Shown: positions 1-11,500 of the stretch, piece after piece
Layout: each line of letters opens with the position of its first letter
How positions within the stretch are numbered: position 1 is the stretch's first letter
Assembly: GCA_039621445.1 (NCBI GenBank)
Contig: CP154956.1
Location: 23,362,743-23,426,742 of the forward strand
Reading direction: 5' to 3'
Source: Euglena gracilis
Taxonomy: Eukaryota; Euglenida; Euglenophyceae; Euglenales
Length of the DNA: 64,000 nucleotides
The notes under the pieces: model-generated
Told to the model about the DNA's origin: nothing
Seen by the model: the letters and a program-made list of their open reading frames with translations, nothing else
The model's database searches: none
Position numbers and translations under genes: made by a program

Positions 1-609
1 ATGTGTCTACAGGCGACTGGGCACCTTTTCAGTTTCACACACAGGGTTCATTGTCCATAAAATGTACTGGGGAATACTACAAAAATTATTAATTGTTTGT
101 GCTTGTAAGAACCAGATTTTTACAAAAAATTGATTTTCAAGGTTCAATTGGAAAAGCTCAAGAGCAAAAAAGGAAACGTTTCATCATTTTCTCTTCGAAG
201 GCCGGCGGCCGCCTCAACAAACAGTCGAGGCCGAAGGATCAGCAAAAACTTCGAACCAAAGTCGGGTTTTCATGGAGGTCCTACCGGGAACCTCCAGCCA
301 AGGCCTAGGCCTTACTGGCAAAGAAGAAGAAGACCAAGAAGATCATGAAGAAGATGAAGACCGTGAAGGGGTGGTGGCATCAGGCTCCCCCGAGGTGGTG
401 CCCATGAGCCCCCTCATTCCATCGCTGGATGTGCCAGATGGCCCACGTTTGGTTCAAGGGGTGGTGCCTGAGGGCCCCCCCAAACTATTTACATTGGGAT
501 GTGGAGCCGCCAGCAACGCCGCAGCAGCTGCAGAAGACCGACCCGAGACCACCACACACAACAACACACCAACCCCCCTGGGGGTGGCATTTTTCCCGAT
601 TGCAGTTGG
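1..609. other. Unassigned left edge
   Basis: I recognise no gene here. A plus-strand open frame (272-613) has an acidic stretch followed by a proline-, alanine- and threonine-rich part and resembles no family I know. The base composition is like the neighbouring repeats, so this is most likely decayed transposon sequence cut by the window edge. Confidence 0.3.
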
Positions 610-1548
610 TTAACATGCCCATATGAAGAGGATAATTTTCATGCAGGGGTCCTTGTAAATTTCATCTTTATTAATTGGGGTCACCACACTGCTGAAACCC
701 AAAGCGTGTTGACTATCAAAAACTTTGGTCTTTGGTAACATCCTGAATCGTAAAAAATTTCTGAATTGCTGACCAGGGGAGTTTGGGGTCTGCTGGGCAT
801 TCGTTTGAAGGAACCAATTCCAGTTCGGATGTCTAGTTCCCACACGAATGGTGCTGCTCTCTGAGTGCAATTCCTTGGTTGCGTTTTGGGGAAGGGTCTG
901 ACCCCGGGTGTCCAGCAGAATTTTCATCTCCCGTAATTGGCCCTTAATTTCTGGGGGAATGTGCTGCTTTGAGTCCCAGGGGGCTGCATAATTTGCAACC
1001 AGAAATTTTGCCAAGGAATCTGTGAGGCCCCTGAAACAAATTTTGACCCAAAGTGGCAGCCAGCTGCCTTTTTAACATGCACTGATTTTTCACGCCTTTC
1101 CCTAGTTCCTTCTTTCTGGGGGGGGGGACCTGCAGTTTTCCTTCTTGAAAGTTCAGTTGACAGCGTACATGACTTACAATCTAATATTTGTGCGGTGCAG
1201 AGTGGATTTTTCACATTTTGTTTTGAACCCTGATCTCAGTAAATCCTTGACCTGTGTTCAGATGCTTTGTTAAAGTGTTTTGAGCCGGTGCCAGTAGCAA
1301 AATGTCGTCCACGTAAATAAAAACCGGAATGTCCCTTTTCCTGAAAAAGCTTCTCGACAATTTTCATTATCCTCACGAAAATTTGGGGAATAACGTTTTG
1401 GCCAAAAACGGCCTGCCTGGAATTCCCAGGCCTTCCCCGCGGTGCATGCTCTGCTCACAGGCTCTCTGATCCTCCACTTGTCATTGGCGTTGTCAATTGA
1501 CATACCACAGGGGCCCCTTTAAGATCTACCCCTTGTCTTGACTTGCCC
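610..1548 (-). pseudogene. DIRS-like reverse transcriptase/RNase H remnant
   Basis: Read on the minus strand this is a broken reverse transcriptase. From 1548 downward it shows a motif A-like VDLKGA, then IDNANDKW and WEFQA, then a stretch reading VIPQIFVRIMKI in a second frame, then the catalytic motif FIYVDDILLLAPA in a third frame near 1290. The order and wording match RTs of DIRS/Ngaro tyrosine-recombinase elements (family pattern: FGLNxAPxxFxKIxxx...YxDDILLxA) rather than the chromoviruses nearby, whose motif is YVDDIIVGT. Below 1260 a frame with AKFLVANYAAPW and PPEIKGQLREM fits the connection and RNase H region of such elements, but weakly. At least two frameshifts are present and no recombinase was found. 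It ends abruptly at about 1548 against an unrelated LTR. Confidence 0.55.
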
Positions 1549-4068
1549 CAGGTTCGGGGAGGAAGAGAGACATAAAAATGCTGCCCCCCACCCCAGCCCA
1601 GAAAATGGTTTCCTTTCAGCCATATTTCGGCTGGGAGAGATAAAAATGACTCCCCACCAGGGCCTTCGGTTTTGCATAACGAAAAAACTGGTAGAGGAAC
1701 ATTATAAACTGCCCAGGCTACGCTTATTCCGGTGATGCTGAACGCGTGAACCTGGAGGTCAACAACCCAGGTCACAGAGTGTACGAAACAACCCAAACGA
1801 CCCCAAACCTCCTGGGTGAACTGTAAAAAGAATCCATTAAACCAGCTTCACCTGGCACATCTGAACATGCCAGATGGCTGGAAATGACATCCGCCATTAG
1901 CTCCATCACGACCCGGGTCAGTCATCTGGAAGCTCAACTGGCTGGGTCGAAAAGAAGATGTATTTTCTGATGCTCAGCCAGAACCCCCCCCCCAGACCTG
2001 CCATCAGCCAGCCCAGGTCAGGGGGCAAAGAGCATAAAAAAGTCTGACCAGCCTACCCCTCACCCCCCGACCTGCCTTTGGCCCTCGCCCAGTCCAGGTC
2101 AGGGGGAAAAGAGTTTCTAAAAGAAATGTCTGACCGGCTGCCCCCCCCCAGCCCAGAATTCAGCTTACTGCCAGCCGTATTTCGGGCTGCCCCCCCCAGC
2201 CCAGAATTCAGCTTACTGCCAGCCGTATTTCTGCTGGGGAGGGACTGACATTCCTCCCTCCCCTCCCGACCTGACCACCTGCCAAGGTTTCAGGAGGAGG
2301 GGGAAAAAACCATTCTTTCTGCCCCCTAAATCCAGATTATCGGTCTATGGCCGTAAATCTGTGGTGGGGATGATTTAATGTTGCCCGTCCCTGAATCCGC
2401 CGGCCAGCCATATCTCAGGGTCGGGAAAAAATATCTGGTCTGTCACACCCTGTAATCGGCACGAAAAGGCCTCAATTCAGGGTTTTATGCAGCCCCCCCC
2501 CCCGCCGGTGTTGGCTGACAGCCGTAACCTGATGAGGGAAGAAAGCTAAAAATCTCCGACATAAAAACTTGGCACTCCTTCTGGCATTGGGGTCGCGGTT
2601 CAGCCCAGGGCTGGGTCCACGGCCGCAAAAAGGTGTGGAGCCTGCTGCAAAATCTGGAACACGCCCGTTTCTCTGCCGCATACCCCGGCTCTCCGTTGCT
2701 TCCAACGGTCGCTGGTCCAATAACCACGCGGACGTCACCCAGGCTTGACAACGATCACCATTGGCAGAAAATAATTATCTGATACCCCTGAGCATAATCC
2801 CCAAAGGCACAGCCAACTTTAGTGGGAGAATAAAAAAACCCCTCGATCAGTCCCCCCCCCCCCCAGTATGGTTCTGCAAAATCATGCTCAGGTTGGGCAC
2901 CGGGGTTCGCAAACAAACAAAATCTGATCCCTCCCCGTTCTGGACCGCACACCTCCAGAAACGGTAGTTCAGGGGAAGAAATACCCCATGGCTGCCCCCC
3001 CCCCCTTTCTGGCCCGAACTATCCAGAAATGGGGGTCCAGGGGAGGGAATACCCCAGGGGTGCCCACCTCCTGCCCGAGGCTGAAATCTTCACCACTGGG
3101 CCAGGGAGAATAAAAAATATTCTGACAGCCCAATCTTGGAGTGGAGCGTTGTCATTGCCACGCCTCTGAAAAAAGTTTTGGATCAGCCACAGACTGGCAA
3201 GCTCCTAAGTCTCCTTGGTCCACGTCTCGATACGGGTAGAGGCAGCACTGCAAATACGGTAATTCCTCACCTTTTGGGGCCCAAGAATCTTGACCTATTT
3301 TGAAGAATCGTTTCATTTAGATCCAATCCCTGTAAGCCAGATCTTCAACATCAAGAATCCACGCTATGCACCCAGTGCAATGGTCACATCTTAGGGCATA
3401 GGAGCAAAACCTCCATTTTTCCTCAGGGTTTTTGCATACAGTTGTCACTGTCATAAGTCTAAATGAACCCAAAACCTCCCTCTCGTCAAACCTCCCTAAT
3501 TCACCAGGTGCACTGGAGGCATTCCAGGGGGTGCAGTGAGGATTATCTGTGAACACCCTGAGGGCCTGAACCCTGACCCTGTTCGTGGCCAAAATCTCCC
3601 AACCACTCCCTGACTCAGTGCACTGGTCGGCATTCAGGGTGTGATTGCAAATACCTAAGGGAATCTGTTTGTGGCCAATCTGGACCTCGTCCAATTGGGA
3701 AGGATTTGGTCCGCGAGTCCACAGGCTGCCCTTTTGGCATCCACAAATCTTCATCTGGCCAAATACCCATTAGTGGATGCAACCTACCCCCACGAAAATC
3801 TGTTGTTTTTGCGGAATCCCTCCCAATTGGGAAATGGTCCCGAGTCCACAGAGCCTTTCTATCCCCCAGTTGGAATTTCTTAATCTGGAGAAATTTGGTG
3901 GATGGCACCTGGAAAACTGCAATTCCACAGCCAGCCCCCCATATCATTGGATGCGACTTCCAGAGCGCTATCCAAAGTTATCCATTTTAGGGCGTCACTC
4001 AGTCACTTCCCAACTTTCACTTCCGGAGCTACTTCAAATCCGGAGCGTGGCTGTCCAAACAGCCAACA
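1549..4068 (-). mobile_element. Truncated LTR of the E1 family
   Basis: This stretch aligns block by block with the 3' LTR of E1 between about 9786 and 12560. It has the same run of C-rich units (gacctgcc, ccccagcccagaa, atttcggctgggagagat), the same central part, and the same high-coordinate end gtccaaacagccaaca at 4068 (4053-4068). On the minus strand the LTR therefore starts TGTTGGCTG. The other end, which in E1 begins tgtccgcgg, is missing; the copy is cut at about 1548 by the DIRS-like remnant. No internal region is recognisable next to it, so it is a truncated or solo LTR. Confidence 0.7.
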
Positions 4069-5386
4069 TGCGACGAAAAAACGTCCCCCCCAGGGGGCGG
4101 CCCCCTCCCCAAAAAAAACGCTCCCAGGGGGTGGCCAAAAAAAAAAAGAACGGCACCCCCAGGGGGCGACGAAACCACCCCCCAGGGGGCAGGCAAACCC
4201 CCCCCCCAGGGGGCGGCAAATAAAACGCCCCCCCCCCCCTGGGCGCCAGGTCAGGAGCACGCACACCAGCCAGACCGACCAGCCAGACAAAGCCCAAGAG
4301 GCAGCCCGCCTCTGCCACACGGAGGCCTGCCCCCTGCCGGATTGTCCGCGGCGGGCAGACGATCGAACGGCTGTGAAATCCAGCCAGGCTTCTGTGGAGG
4401 CAAGCGGCACAGCCAAGGCCGAGCGAGGCACGACCCCCCCCCCCCAAGCCAAGGTGGAGCCCAAGCACGCCCCCCAGGCCCGCCTGGGATCGCACATGCC
4501 TTACCCACTCCCTGGCCGCAGCCTGCAAGTCAACCCGGACAACATCCTCCACCACCACGCTGCCGGCGCTTCCTAACAGGGAGTGGGCGCTCGGTCGCAC
4601 ACCCAACCTGAGCCCGCAGAGCCCTCCCGCAGCCGGTCCCACCGCTGCGGCGGGAAGCCGCACAGCACTCCGCGCTCGGAGCTCTGTGGAGGGACGGCAG
4701 AGCCAGAGCCTACCCCCAGGCCGAAGTTCCCTCAATATAACCACATATTTGCATCCCTCAGTTCTTACGTTTCTTTCCCTTGTTTGTACATAGTGTAATT
4801 GATGCCTGGTGCGCACCGCTCCCACCCCCCGCCGCCGGGGTAAGCCAAAGGCAGGCGAGGCCCGCGCCTCGGTAGGAAGGGGAGTGTGGGCGGCTGCGGC
4901 GGCAAGAGCGCATGCGCACACAAAGTAGCGCAACCCTCCGCTACTACCTGACCAACTTTTTTTTGTATTTGCTTTCCGCAGGCTCCTTGTTTCCATGGAT
5001 TCAATCCGAATTGTGCATTGGAATTCAATTGTTCAAGTTCAATTGTTCAGTTCAATCAAATACAAAGATTGCAAAGAAACCAAAGGAAACTGCCAAAGGA
5101 GAAATTGCCTTCAAGGATATCAAAGAAAATGTCAAAGAATTTGCCTACCAGAAGCGCCAAAAGGCAATTTCAAAGGTACTTGCTGGATTTGGCAGGGCTA
5201 AGTGGCTATAAGGGTGAGAAGCACCTGCTGAAAACCCCTAGCAGCCGGGCTTTTCCGCCCCCCCCCCCCCCCTCTGCTCCCCCTCAATCCCCCCCCCCTC
5301 CAAGGGCCCACCTAAGCGGCTCCGCAGACCCCCACAGGCATTGCAGGAGGCACCCACCTCCACTCCGCCGCCGGGATCACTAAAAA
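4069..5386 (+). other. GC-rich segment, possible LTR and leader of another retroelement
   Basis: No gene can be supported. The segment has a short tandem array at its left, TATA-like AT-rich spots (ctcaatataacc near 4733, ggctataaggg near 5207) and a polypyrimidine tract ending in an acceptor-like ctttccgcag near 4980. An AT-rich tract follows with repeated caattg motifs, which is the layout seen in the LTRs of E0 and E2. I infer the LTR and leader of a third, related plus-strand element, but no LTR partner or PBS was found. The long minus-strand frame 4034-4996 is an effect of composition. Confidence 0.3.
4083..4230. repeat. Short tandem array with ccagggggcg core
   Basis: About five copies of a C-rich unit with core ccagggggcgg, separated by A-runs and spaced 23 to 36 bases, lie immediately beside the truncated LTR. 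The unit does not occur in this arrangement elsewhere in the window. Confidence 0.7.
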
Positions 5387-5534
5387 ATGGACCCCAACCC
5401 ATTCCAAGCACCCACGGAGGTTCCCAGGGCCACCGTGGTGGCTGAGCCCACCCGCTCACCCCCCCTCGCCGGATCCGTGACCCAAAACCACCCTGCCGGA
5501 ACCCCATCAACACCGGACCCCCCCTGGGAAACTG
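5387..5534 (+). pseudogene. Possible gag start, cut off
   Basis: An ATG at 5387 opens a proline- and threonine-rich frame beginning MDPNPFQAPTEVP. It runs until it meets the E3 protease remnant at about 5535. Its place after a leader-like region and its composition are like the N-termini of retroelement gag proteins, but there is no homologue in the window. It could equally be a chance frame in GC-rich DNA. Confidence 0.22.
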
Positions 5535-5740
5535 TCGTCCTCCTTCCATCCTTGGTCCCTCCGCTGTGATCAGGGCCAAGGGTTTTTGTGAACGTCTGAA
5601 GTTTGGTTTCTGGGGTCAGGTTCTTTTTCACCAAGTTTGCTTGTGCTCCTGTGTCAATCAGGGACTGTTGGAACATTTTTTGCTGTCCGGCAACACAGCA
5701 CGGACTTCGACGACGAGTTGTTTTGCTTTCTTTCTGCTGG
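5535..5740 (-). pseudogene. E3 aspartic protease, N-terminal remnant
   Basis: The minus strand encodes SLIDTGAQANLVKKNL, the catalytic DTG box of a retropepsin. It is followed by a frame change and ALITAEGPRMEGG, matching ALITADGTRTEGG in E0 and LVTASGAKMEGG in E2. The enzyme would cut the polyprotein. Only the first third or so remains; the reading is lost at about 5535 where foreign GC-rich sequence starts. Confidence 0.75.
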
Positions 5741-5959
5741 TGACCTGCCCCAGCAGGAGTTTGGACACCGGTTCACACAGTCGTTTTGGAAGCCGAATGT
5801 TTTGGTCTGGTTCTGTTTTGTCAGTTGAAGCCGGGTTGGCTGTCGACCTGTCAGTTGTGGGCTAGGCTGTGAGAGCGTGTTCTGTCGTGCAGTCTGGGCA
5901 GGGCTGGGCGGCTGCAGCGGTTGTTGCTGCGCGGCCTGGGCTTGGCTGGTTTGACGTAG

Positions 5960-6560
5960 CCGTTCGTGGAATCCCGCCAGGTCCTGAATCAGTTTTTCTG
6001 GGATCCTGAAATTTTTAAAGGCTGGAATGTTGTGTTTGTTGATGAATTTCACCAGGTGACCGCCACCGCTCAGGTCAAGGTTCTTGCAGGTTTTTCCGTC
6101 AAACCGTTTTGCTGGTACCTGCAGGACGTCAGGGCTGCCCCAGACTCGTGTTGGTTTTTTGTAACCCCACTCTGTGCATTGACAGTAGTCTACGTCAGTG
6201 TACGGGTGCGGTTTCATGTAATCTCGTTTTCCAGGTATCCGTACCTTGTGTTTTCCAACCACCATTTCTGGGGATGCAAAAATTCCACAATCTCCAGGGG
6301 CCTTTTTTGTAAGGCTGTCTCCCTTTTACAGGTGTCTGGGTCTTGTCTTCAGGGAAATGCTGAAATCTGTGCAGGGAACTCCACACACCCCCGTGTTGAA
6401 TTCTCCAGGTTTGAAATGTTTTCTTAAGTCCCAGTCCAGTACGTCCACCTGGTAATCCGCTTTCCACCTGGGGTCTGAATCCACCGTCACCACCTTGAAA
6501 CCCATTTTTTCATACACATTGATGACCCATTTTGTTCCACAGAACAGGTCGAGCATTTTT
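5960..6560 (-). pseudogene. E3 phage-type C5 cytosine methyltransferase domain, frameshifted
   Basis: This is a DNA cytosine-5 methyltransferase-like domain of the short phage type, fused in the retroelement polyprotein. Motif I is MLDLFCGTKWVI, followed by VDSDPRW; motif IV is VCGVPCTDFS with the catalytic Cys after Pro. The motif VI region (WWLEN in E2) is broken by a frameshift near 6330. Motif VIII reads VDYCQCTEWGYKKPTRVWG, then FDGKTCKNLD and the usual C-terminal RIPEKLIQDL. There is no large target-recognition domain, as is normal for the phage type. It follows the Dam-like domain and precedes the protease, as in E2. At least one frameshift makes this copy inactive. Assignment to the C5 family is firm; activity and specificity cannot be inferred. 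Confidence 0.8.
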
Positions 6561-6789
6561 GGTTTCAGATTTTCTGCTGTGGCCCGTTCTGGTGTTGCTG
6601 TGGCTTCCCTCTGCAGTTTTCTGATGTATTTCTGTGTTTTATTCGTTCCCAAACCGGTTTTTTGTTCACCACCCTCCACCTCGTCTTCCACTGGCGGGTA
6701 CTCGTGGGCTGTGCCGAACCTCACCTTGGATGTGGGGTGTAGGGGGGTGAAATGTTTGTGGAAACCTGGTAGGTACTTGCACCGTGTTT

Positions 6790-7190
6790 TGCGTCAGCAT
6801 ACCAAAAACACTTCCACACGCCACGGTGTTTCCCTGCATTTCCTGTCACCTTGTCCGAACAGTTTCGTTTTCGCTGGGATGAACATTGACATCACTGCCA
6901 CTTTTTTGATTTCCCTGTGCCATCGTCTGTGGACCCATCTTGGAACGATGAGGAGAGCATGGGCCTCGTCTGTTTGAATTTTTCTCACCACCTGTGAAAT
7001 ATTGCTGAATGGGGGGTTCATCCACTGCAGTTTTCCGTGCCAGTTTTTTTTCAAAGGTGTCAGTTCCATCTGGGCTGCCCGATCCACACCGTTCCGGGAA
7101 TCTTCTGTTTTTTTTCCGTTGCAAAGGCGTCCAGCTGGGGCTGGACCACGAAGTGTCAGAGAATTTCAGACACCCACCTTCCACCTTGAA
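6790..7190 (-). pseudogene. E3 Dam-like (adenine methyltransferase-type) domain
   Basis: The minus strand shows the pattern of phage Dam-type N6-adenine methyltransferases. The first block, LDAFATEKKQK (about 7130), matches VDAFSAKENRR in E2. After a short broken stretch comes NWHGKLQWMNPPFSNI, carrying the NPPF form of the catalytic D/N-P-P-Y/F motif. Then come EAHALLIVPRW and FGQGDRKCRETPW, which align with EQ-spaced parts of E2. Similar Dam-like domains are known from phages and from DIRS retrotransposons. The frame is interrupted between the first block and the NPPF block, so this copy is a pseudogene. Confidence 0.65.
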
Positions 7191-7200
7191 GCTGCTCTGG

Positions 7201-7897
7201 CGAACCTGCAGCTGACCTGTTCCCTTTTCGGTTGTGGGCCATGTAGTCGTTTTTTTTTGTCGTATAACCGCTGCGGCTCTGGACCCGGATCCCTTGTTTT
7301 GTTTAGTTGTTTCGGCTGTGTCTGCAGAGAGACGCCCATCTCGTCCCAAACCCTCAGGCCGCATCCCCTTCAATTCCGTTCTGTGTGTTGAACTGGCTGC
7401 CAGCGATTGCCGGAACATGCTTCTGCCTTTGGCTGTCCCTGTGGCTGGTTGGCTGGCTCCTGTAAGTTCGTTCGCTGTGGCTGTGGTTCAGTTTTCATTG
7501 CTGCTGGCTGTGATTGTGGTTGCCCTCTGCCTTTACTTTCCCGCTCCCCTTCCCAGAATCGTATCCTTTCCCAGAGTTGTATCCCTTTCCTGAATCGTAG
7601 CCTTTCCCATTTTTTCTTATTCCAGTTCTGGTTCTGGTTCCAGTTTTGGGTTGAACCCCAGTTTTGACCTTTCTCCTTTCCTTAGCCTTTGCCCCAGTCG
7701 TTTTGTCCCCAGTCTGACCAGTCGCTATACCGTCCCTGGCCAGGCTGTTCTGAAACTGCCATGGGCACCTGCTGGCGTGGAGAAGGGGGTCTGTGGTTTT
7801 CAGATGTTGGCGTTCGAGGTCCAGGAGAGTTGGGTCGGGATCTGGAAGGGGGTGTCCAACTTCAGTATTTTTTTTCTCCTCCTCCTTGTCTTCCCTG
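7201..7897 (-). pseudogene. E3 nucleocapsid/linker region
   Basis: On the minus strand this continues gag after the E0 insertion point. It starts with an acidic EDKEEEKKN run, then a basic part with the repeated unit GKGYDSGKGYNSGKGYDSG. Repeated G/K/S runs are typical of RNA-binding nucleocapsid tails, and E1 and E2 carry comparable GKG-rich stretches in the same place. No intact CCHC knuckle could be read, and stops occur before the Dam-like domain. Identification rests on position more than on sequence. Confidence 0.5.
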
Positions 7898-8021
7898 TGT
7901 GAGTCAGGGGTGCTGAGTGCCCAAAACAACATAACTTAACACTACCCAACCTGATGACTCTGCAGTTAGGATTAGGGAAAGCTTATTAGGAATTACAAAT
8001 TCCTGACTCCATCTATCCCTG
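7898..8021 (+). repeat. E0 5' LTR, first part
   Basis: The sequence matches the first 124 bases of the E0 3' LTR (53806 onward) with few differences: tgtgagtcaggggtgctgag, then the tract up to atctatccctg. The copy stops at 8021 where a LINE tail is inserted; the rest of the LTR resumes at 24388. The last 11 bases are the target duplication made by the LINE. Confidence 0.9.
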
Positions 8022-8260
8022 ACAAATATGACGAACAGTGCCAAAAGGCAGGCTGGAGTTTTGCGACAGCTGCCTTTGGCACATGGGGTGGATGGGGCCC
8101 GGAAGGGGCCAAAAATATCAAAAGAATAATTCAGAGAGCAGCTTCCTGGCGTGAGGGAGAACAACGCCACATTAAAGCAAACGAAGTGCACGAACAACTG
8201 TCCATCTCCCTGATGAGGCAGATCGTCAAGGTATTGGCGACAAAAGCACGCATCCCCTGA
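8022..8260 (+). pseudogene. C-terminal tail of a LINE reverse transcriptase
   Basis: An open frame of 79 codons ends with TGA at 8258-8260. It contains WSFATAAFGTWGGWGPEG followed by a helix-rich part and QLSISLMRQIVKVLATKAR. Many LINE ORF2 proteins end with this pattern: an F...FG.WGPEA box, about 35 residues, then a final L...QRxN-like helix. The catalytic RT core is absent because the copy is 5'-truncated. The family cannot be named from the tail alone. Confidence 0.65.
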
Positions 8261-8596
8261 CGATCCGGGAACAAACCCGGAAGCAAGGGGACAAAGTCCA
8301 AACACCAATAACACACAAGGAGAAGCACAGGCCTAAGCAACCCACAGCAAAAAAAACAACAACCCCACGCTCACCTGACCATGCGCCAAGCGCTCCCCTC
8401 ACTCCGCTCCCTACCAAACCCCCGGACCTAAAGCATTCAACATTCCGTGCCCGTTGTATCTCACGCTTTGCACTCTCTCCCTGACCGCTGCTACCCCTCT
8501 GACTATCCATGGGGTTCCACCATCAGTACATAGTCTCCGACCCCCCAGAACACTCAAATCCAGTAGGCTGTGCCACTGGTCGGTGGATTCGGCTCG
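8022..8596 (+). mobile_element. 5'-truncated LINE, main part
   Basis: This is the 3' end of a non-LTR retrotransposon: the tail of the RT frame and a 3' UTR. It is flanked by the 11-bp repeat atctatccctg (8011-8021 and 24377-24387), the variable-length duplication expected of target-primed insertion. The last 20 or so bases lie at 24356-24376 because E1 was inserted into it. A second copy of its 3' UTR, lacking E1, is at about 59170-59352 (tcaaatccagtaggctgtgc, then cactggtcggtgga). 5' truncation is the usual state of such copies. Confidence 0.8.
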
Positions 8597-11500
8597 TGTC
8601 CGCGGAACCCGTCCTCAGGGTCCCCGGCGTAGAATCGGTTTTCAAAAGTTCCGAGGCCGTCAGCCACTCCTGGGAGCGTCGGCAGGTTTTGCCCCGATCC
8701 CCCCTGGGGACTGTCCCCCCCCGCAACCCGGAGGGCTCCAGTTCCCGTGGTCTCGGCACACGCCCCACCCTGCCCGGCCCCCTCGAGGGGAACCGGACAC
8801 ACCGAATGCAGGGGGTGGGTGGGCTCAGGTCCACCCCCCGGAGTGCTTTGGGCTGTTGCTAAGAACGGGGTTAAACCTGGAATTTCCCCAACCTCGGTCC
8901 GTGGACTCCCTACTTGCTTTCCCCCTCCCTGATTCCCCGCTGTGTGCATGCTTGTGCGTGTGACACCGCTCGCTCCACTTGCACAGTACAATTCCAAGCA
9001 ATATGAATGCACAATTCAAAGTGTCACTTGAATGTTTGTAAGGATTTGGTGAGAATATGGGAGCTGATAGACAGATGATAGAGGAAGAATAATACAGAAG
9101 TGTAAGACCCTGCAGAGGGGACAACGCGTTTTTTAAATTCTGAATTCTGCCCTCCCCCCCGAACTTCGGCTCCGAACGAGCCTAAATAAGGGTGGCAATT
9201 TATTCATTCTGACCCCCCCGATTTCGGCTCTAAACAGCCAAAAATCAGGTTGTGGAACCCCCCCCAGTTCTGGGCTCTTGTCACCGAACTGGCTGGGGTG
9301 TTTATGTTTTGGAGTGAAATGTTCTGGGAAAGTTTTTCTTCGAACACCCCCCCGCACCGTTGAGGGCTGACCCAGTCCGAAACGGTTGAGAGTAGGGATA
9401 TTTTTTATGCCAACCGACTGTGGAATATCCTTAAAATTTCCTCCCGGAATCCTGGCTCATCTCCCTGTCTGAAAACAGGAGGAAAAAAACCCAGGGAGAA
9501 ACTCTGAATTTAATTAATTTTTGATGTGAAGAATCTGAAAATTCTGCACAAACAAACCATAAAAAAGCCTGAAAAAAACCTGGGAAAAGAAACTGAGAAA
9601 ACAAACTGTCACTGCCACAGCCACAGTCATTCTCATCCTGATTGATTAAATTCCTGCCCCCTCCCCCAGGGTTTTCGGTTCCGAACAACCGCAAAGGTGG
9701 TGGAGGTAAAAATGCACCAGCCACAGCCCAAATCTGTGGTTCTGGGTATTATTGCTGCCCCCCCCCCCCCCGACCTGCCATCAGCAGACCCAGGTTCGGG
9801 GAGGAAAAGAGACCAAAAGAGCTGCCCCCCCCCAGCCCAGAAATTGGCTTCCTTTCGGCCAGATTTCGGCTGGGAGAGATAAAAATGCTGCCCCACCCCA
9901 GCCCAGAGATTGGCTTTCTTTCAGCCATATTTCGGCTGGGAGAGATGAAAATGCTGCCCCCCCCCCCAGCCCAGGGCCTTCGGTTCTGCAAATCCAAAAA
10001 CCTGGTGGAGGTCCAAATTAAACGGCCCACGCTGTAACCACTTAAAATTTTTCCGGTGCTACTGAACGCCTGAACCTGGAGGTCAGCAACACGGGTCACA
10101 GAGTGGACGAAACAACCCAAACGACTCCAAAACTCCTGGGTGAACTGTAAAAAGAATCCATTAAAACAGCCTCACCTGGCCCAGCTGAACCTGCCAGATG
10201 GCTGTAAATGACATCGGCCATTGGCTCCATGACGACCCGGGTCAGTCATCTGGAAACTCAACTTGCTGGGACGAAAAAAAGCTGTATTTTCTGCTGCCCA
10301 GCAAGAACCCCCCACTCGACCTGCCATCAGCCAGCCCAGGTCAGGGGGAAAAAAGCATAAAAAAGTCTGCCCAGCCTGACCCCCCCCGACCTGCCTTTGG
10401 CCCTCGGCCAGCCCAGGTCAAGGGGAAAAGAGTTTTTAAAAGTCTGCCCAGCCTGACCCCCCCCCCGACCTGCCTTCGGCCTCGGCCAGCCCAGGTCAGG
10501 GGGAAAGAGTTTTAAAAAGAAATGTCTGACCGGCTGCCCCCCCCCCAGCCCAGAATTCGGCATACTTCTAGCCGCATTTCTGCTGGGGAGGTATTGGCAT
10601 CCCCCCCCCACCGACCTGAAATCGGCCAGCCCAGGTCAGGGGGAAAAGAGTATAAAAAAGGTCTGCCCTGCTGCCCCCCCCCAGCCCAGAATTCGGCATA
10701 CTTCCAGCCGCACTTCTGCCGGGGAGGGATTGACATCTCCCCCCCCCCCGACCTGACCACCAGCCCAGGTTCCGGGAGGAGGGAGAAAAAATAACCATTC
10801 TTTCTGCCCCCTAAACCCAGATTATCGGTCTATGGCCGTAAATCTGTGGTGGGGGTGATTTAATGTTGTTCCCCCCCGCTGAATTCGGCCGGCCAGCCAT
10901 ATTTCAGGTTTGGGAAAAAATAATTCGTCTGTCACACCCTGGATTCGGCACGAAACAGCCTTAATTCAGGGTTTTATACACCCCCCCCCCCAGGTGTTGG
11001 CTGACAGCCGTAACCTGATGGGGAAAGAAACCCAAAAAACTCCGACATTAAAAACTGGGCACTCCTTCTGGCATTGGGGTCAGCCAGGGCTGGGTCCACA
11101 GCCGCAGAAAGCTGTGGAGTTCGCTGCAAAATCTGGACCAGCCACATACCCTGGCTGTCCGTGGTTTCCAAAGGTCGCTGGTCCAATAACCATACGAACC
11201 TTGGATAGCCTTGATAAAAAATCACCCTCGGCAGCAAATAATTCTCCGAAATTCCTGTGAATATTCCATCCAAGCACAGCCAACTTCAATCGTGGGCGAA
11301 TAAAAATACCCCTCGATCAGCCCCCCCCCCCCAGCACGGTTCTGCCAAATCATGCTCGGGTTGGGAACCGGGGTTCGCAAAAAAATTCTGATTCCCCCCC
11401 CCGTTCTGGCTCGTACTCATCCGGAAACCAGGATTCAGGGGAAGAAATACACCTGGGCTGCCCCCCACCCGGTTTTGGCCCGAACACATCCAGAAATGGG

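Larger units (their letters stand above)
5535..7897 (-). mobile_element. E3 chromovirus, middle part (nucleocapsid to protease)
   Basis: This minus-strand block is the continuation of the element whose gag lies at 54.3-58.4 kb. E0 was inserted between the two parts: the flanks carry the same four bases cctg (7894-7897 and 54299-54302), and the halves join in the linker between capsid and nucleocapsid. In minus-strand order it holds a G/K/S-rich nucleocapsid region, a Dam-like domain, a C5 methyltransferase and the start of an aspartic protease. It ends at about 5535 where similarity to the E0 protease stops; RT, integrase and 3' LTR are absent from the window. Confidence 0.75.

Noticed and set aside
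1549-4068. 3' LTR of a complete second E1 copy
   Set aside because: The bases above 4068 show no E1 internal coding, knuckle or chromodomain and no polypurine tract, so only a truncated or solo LTR can be supported.
4034-4996. 320-codon minus-strand frame
   Set aside because: It runs through C/G runs and a tandem array, is mostly low-complexity Gly, Leu and Ala, has no domain, and lies antisense to a leader-like region. Long frames arise by chance at this GC content.
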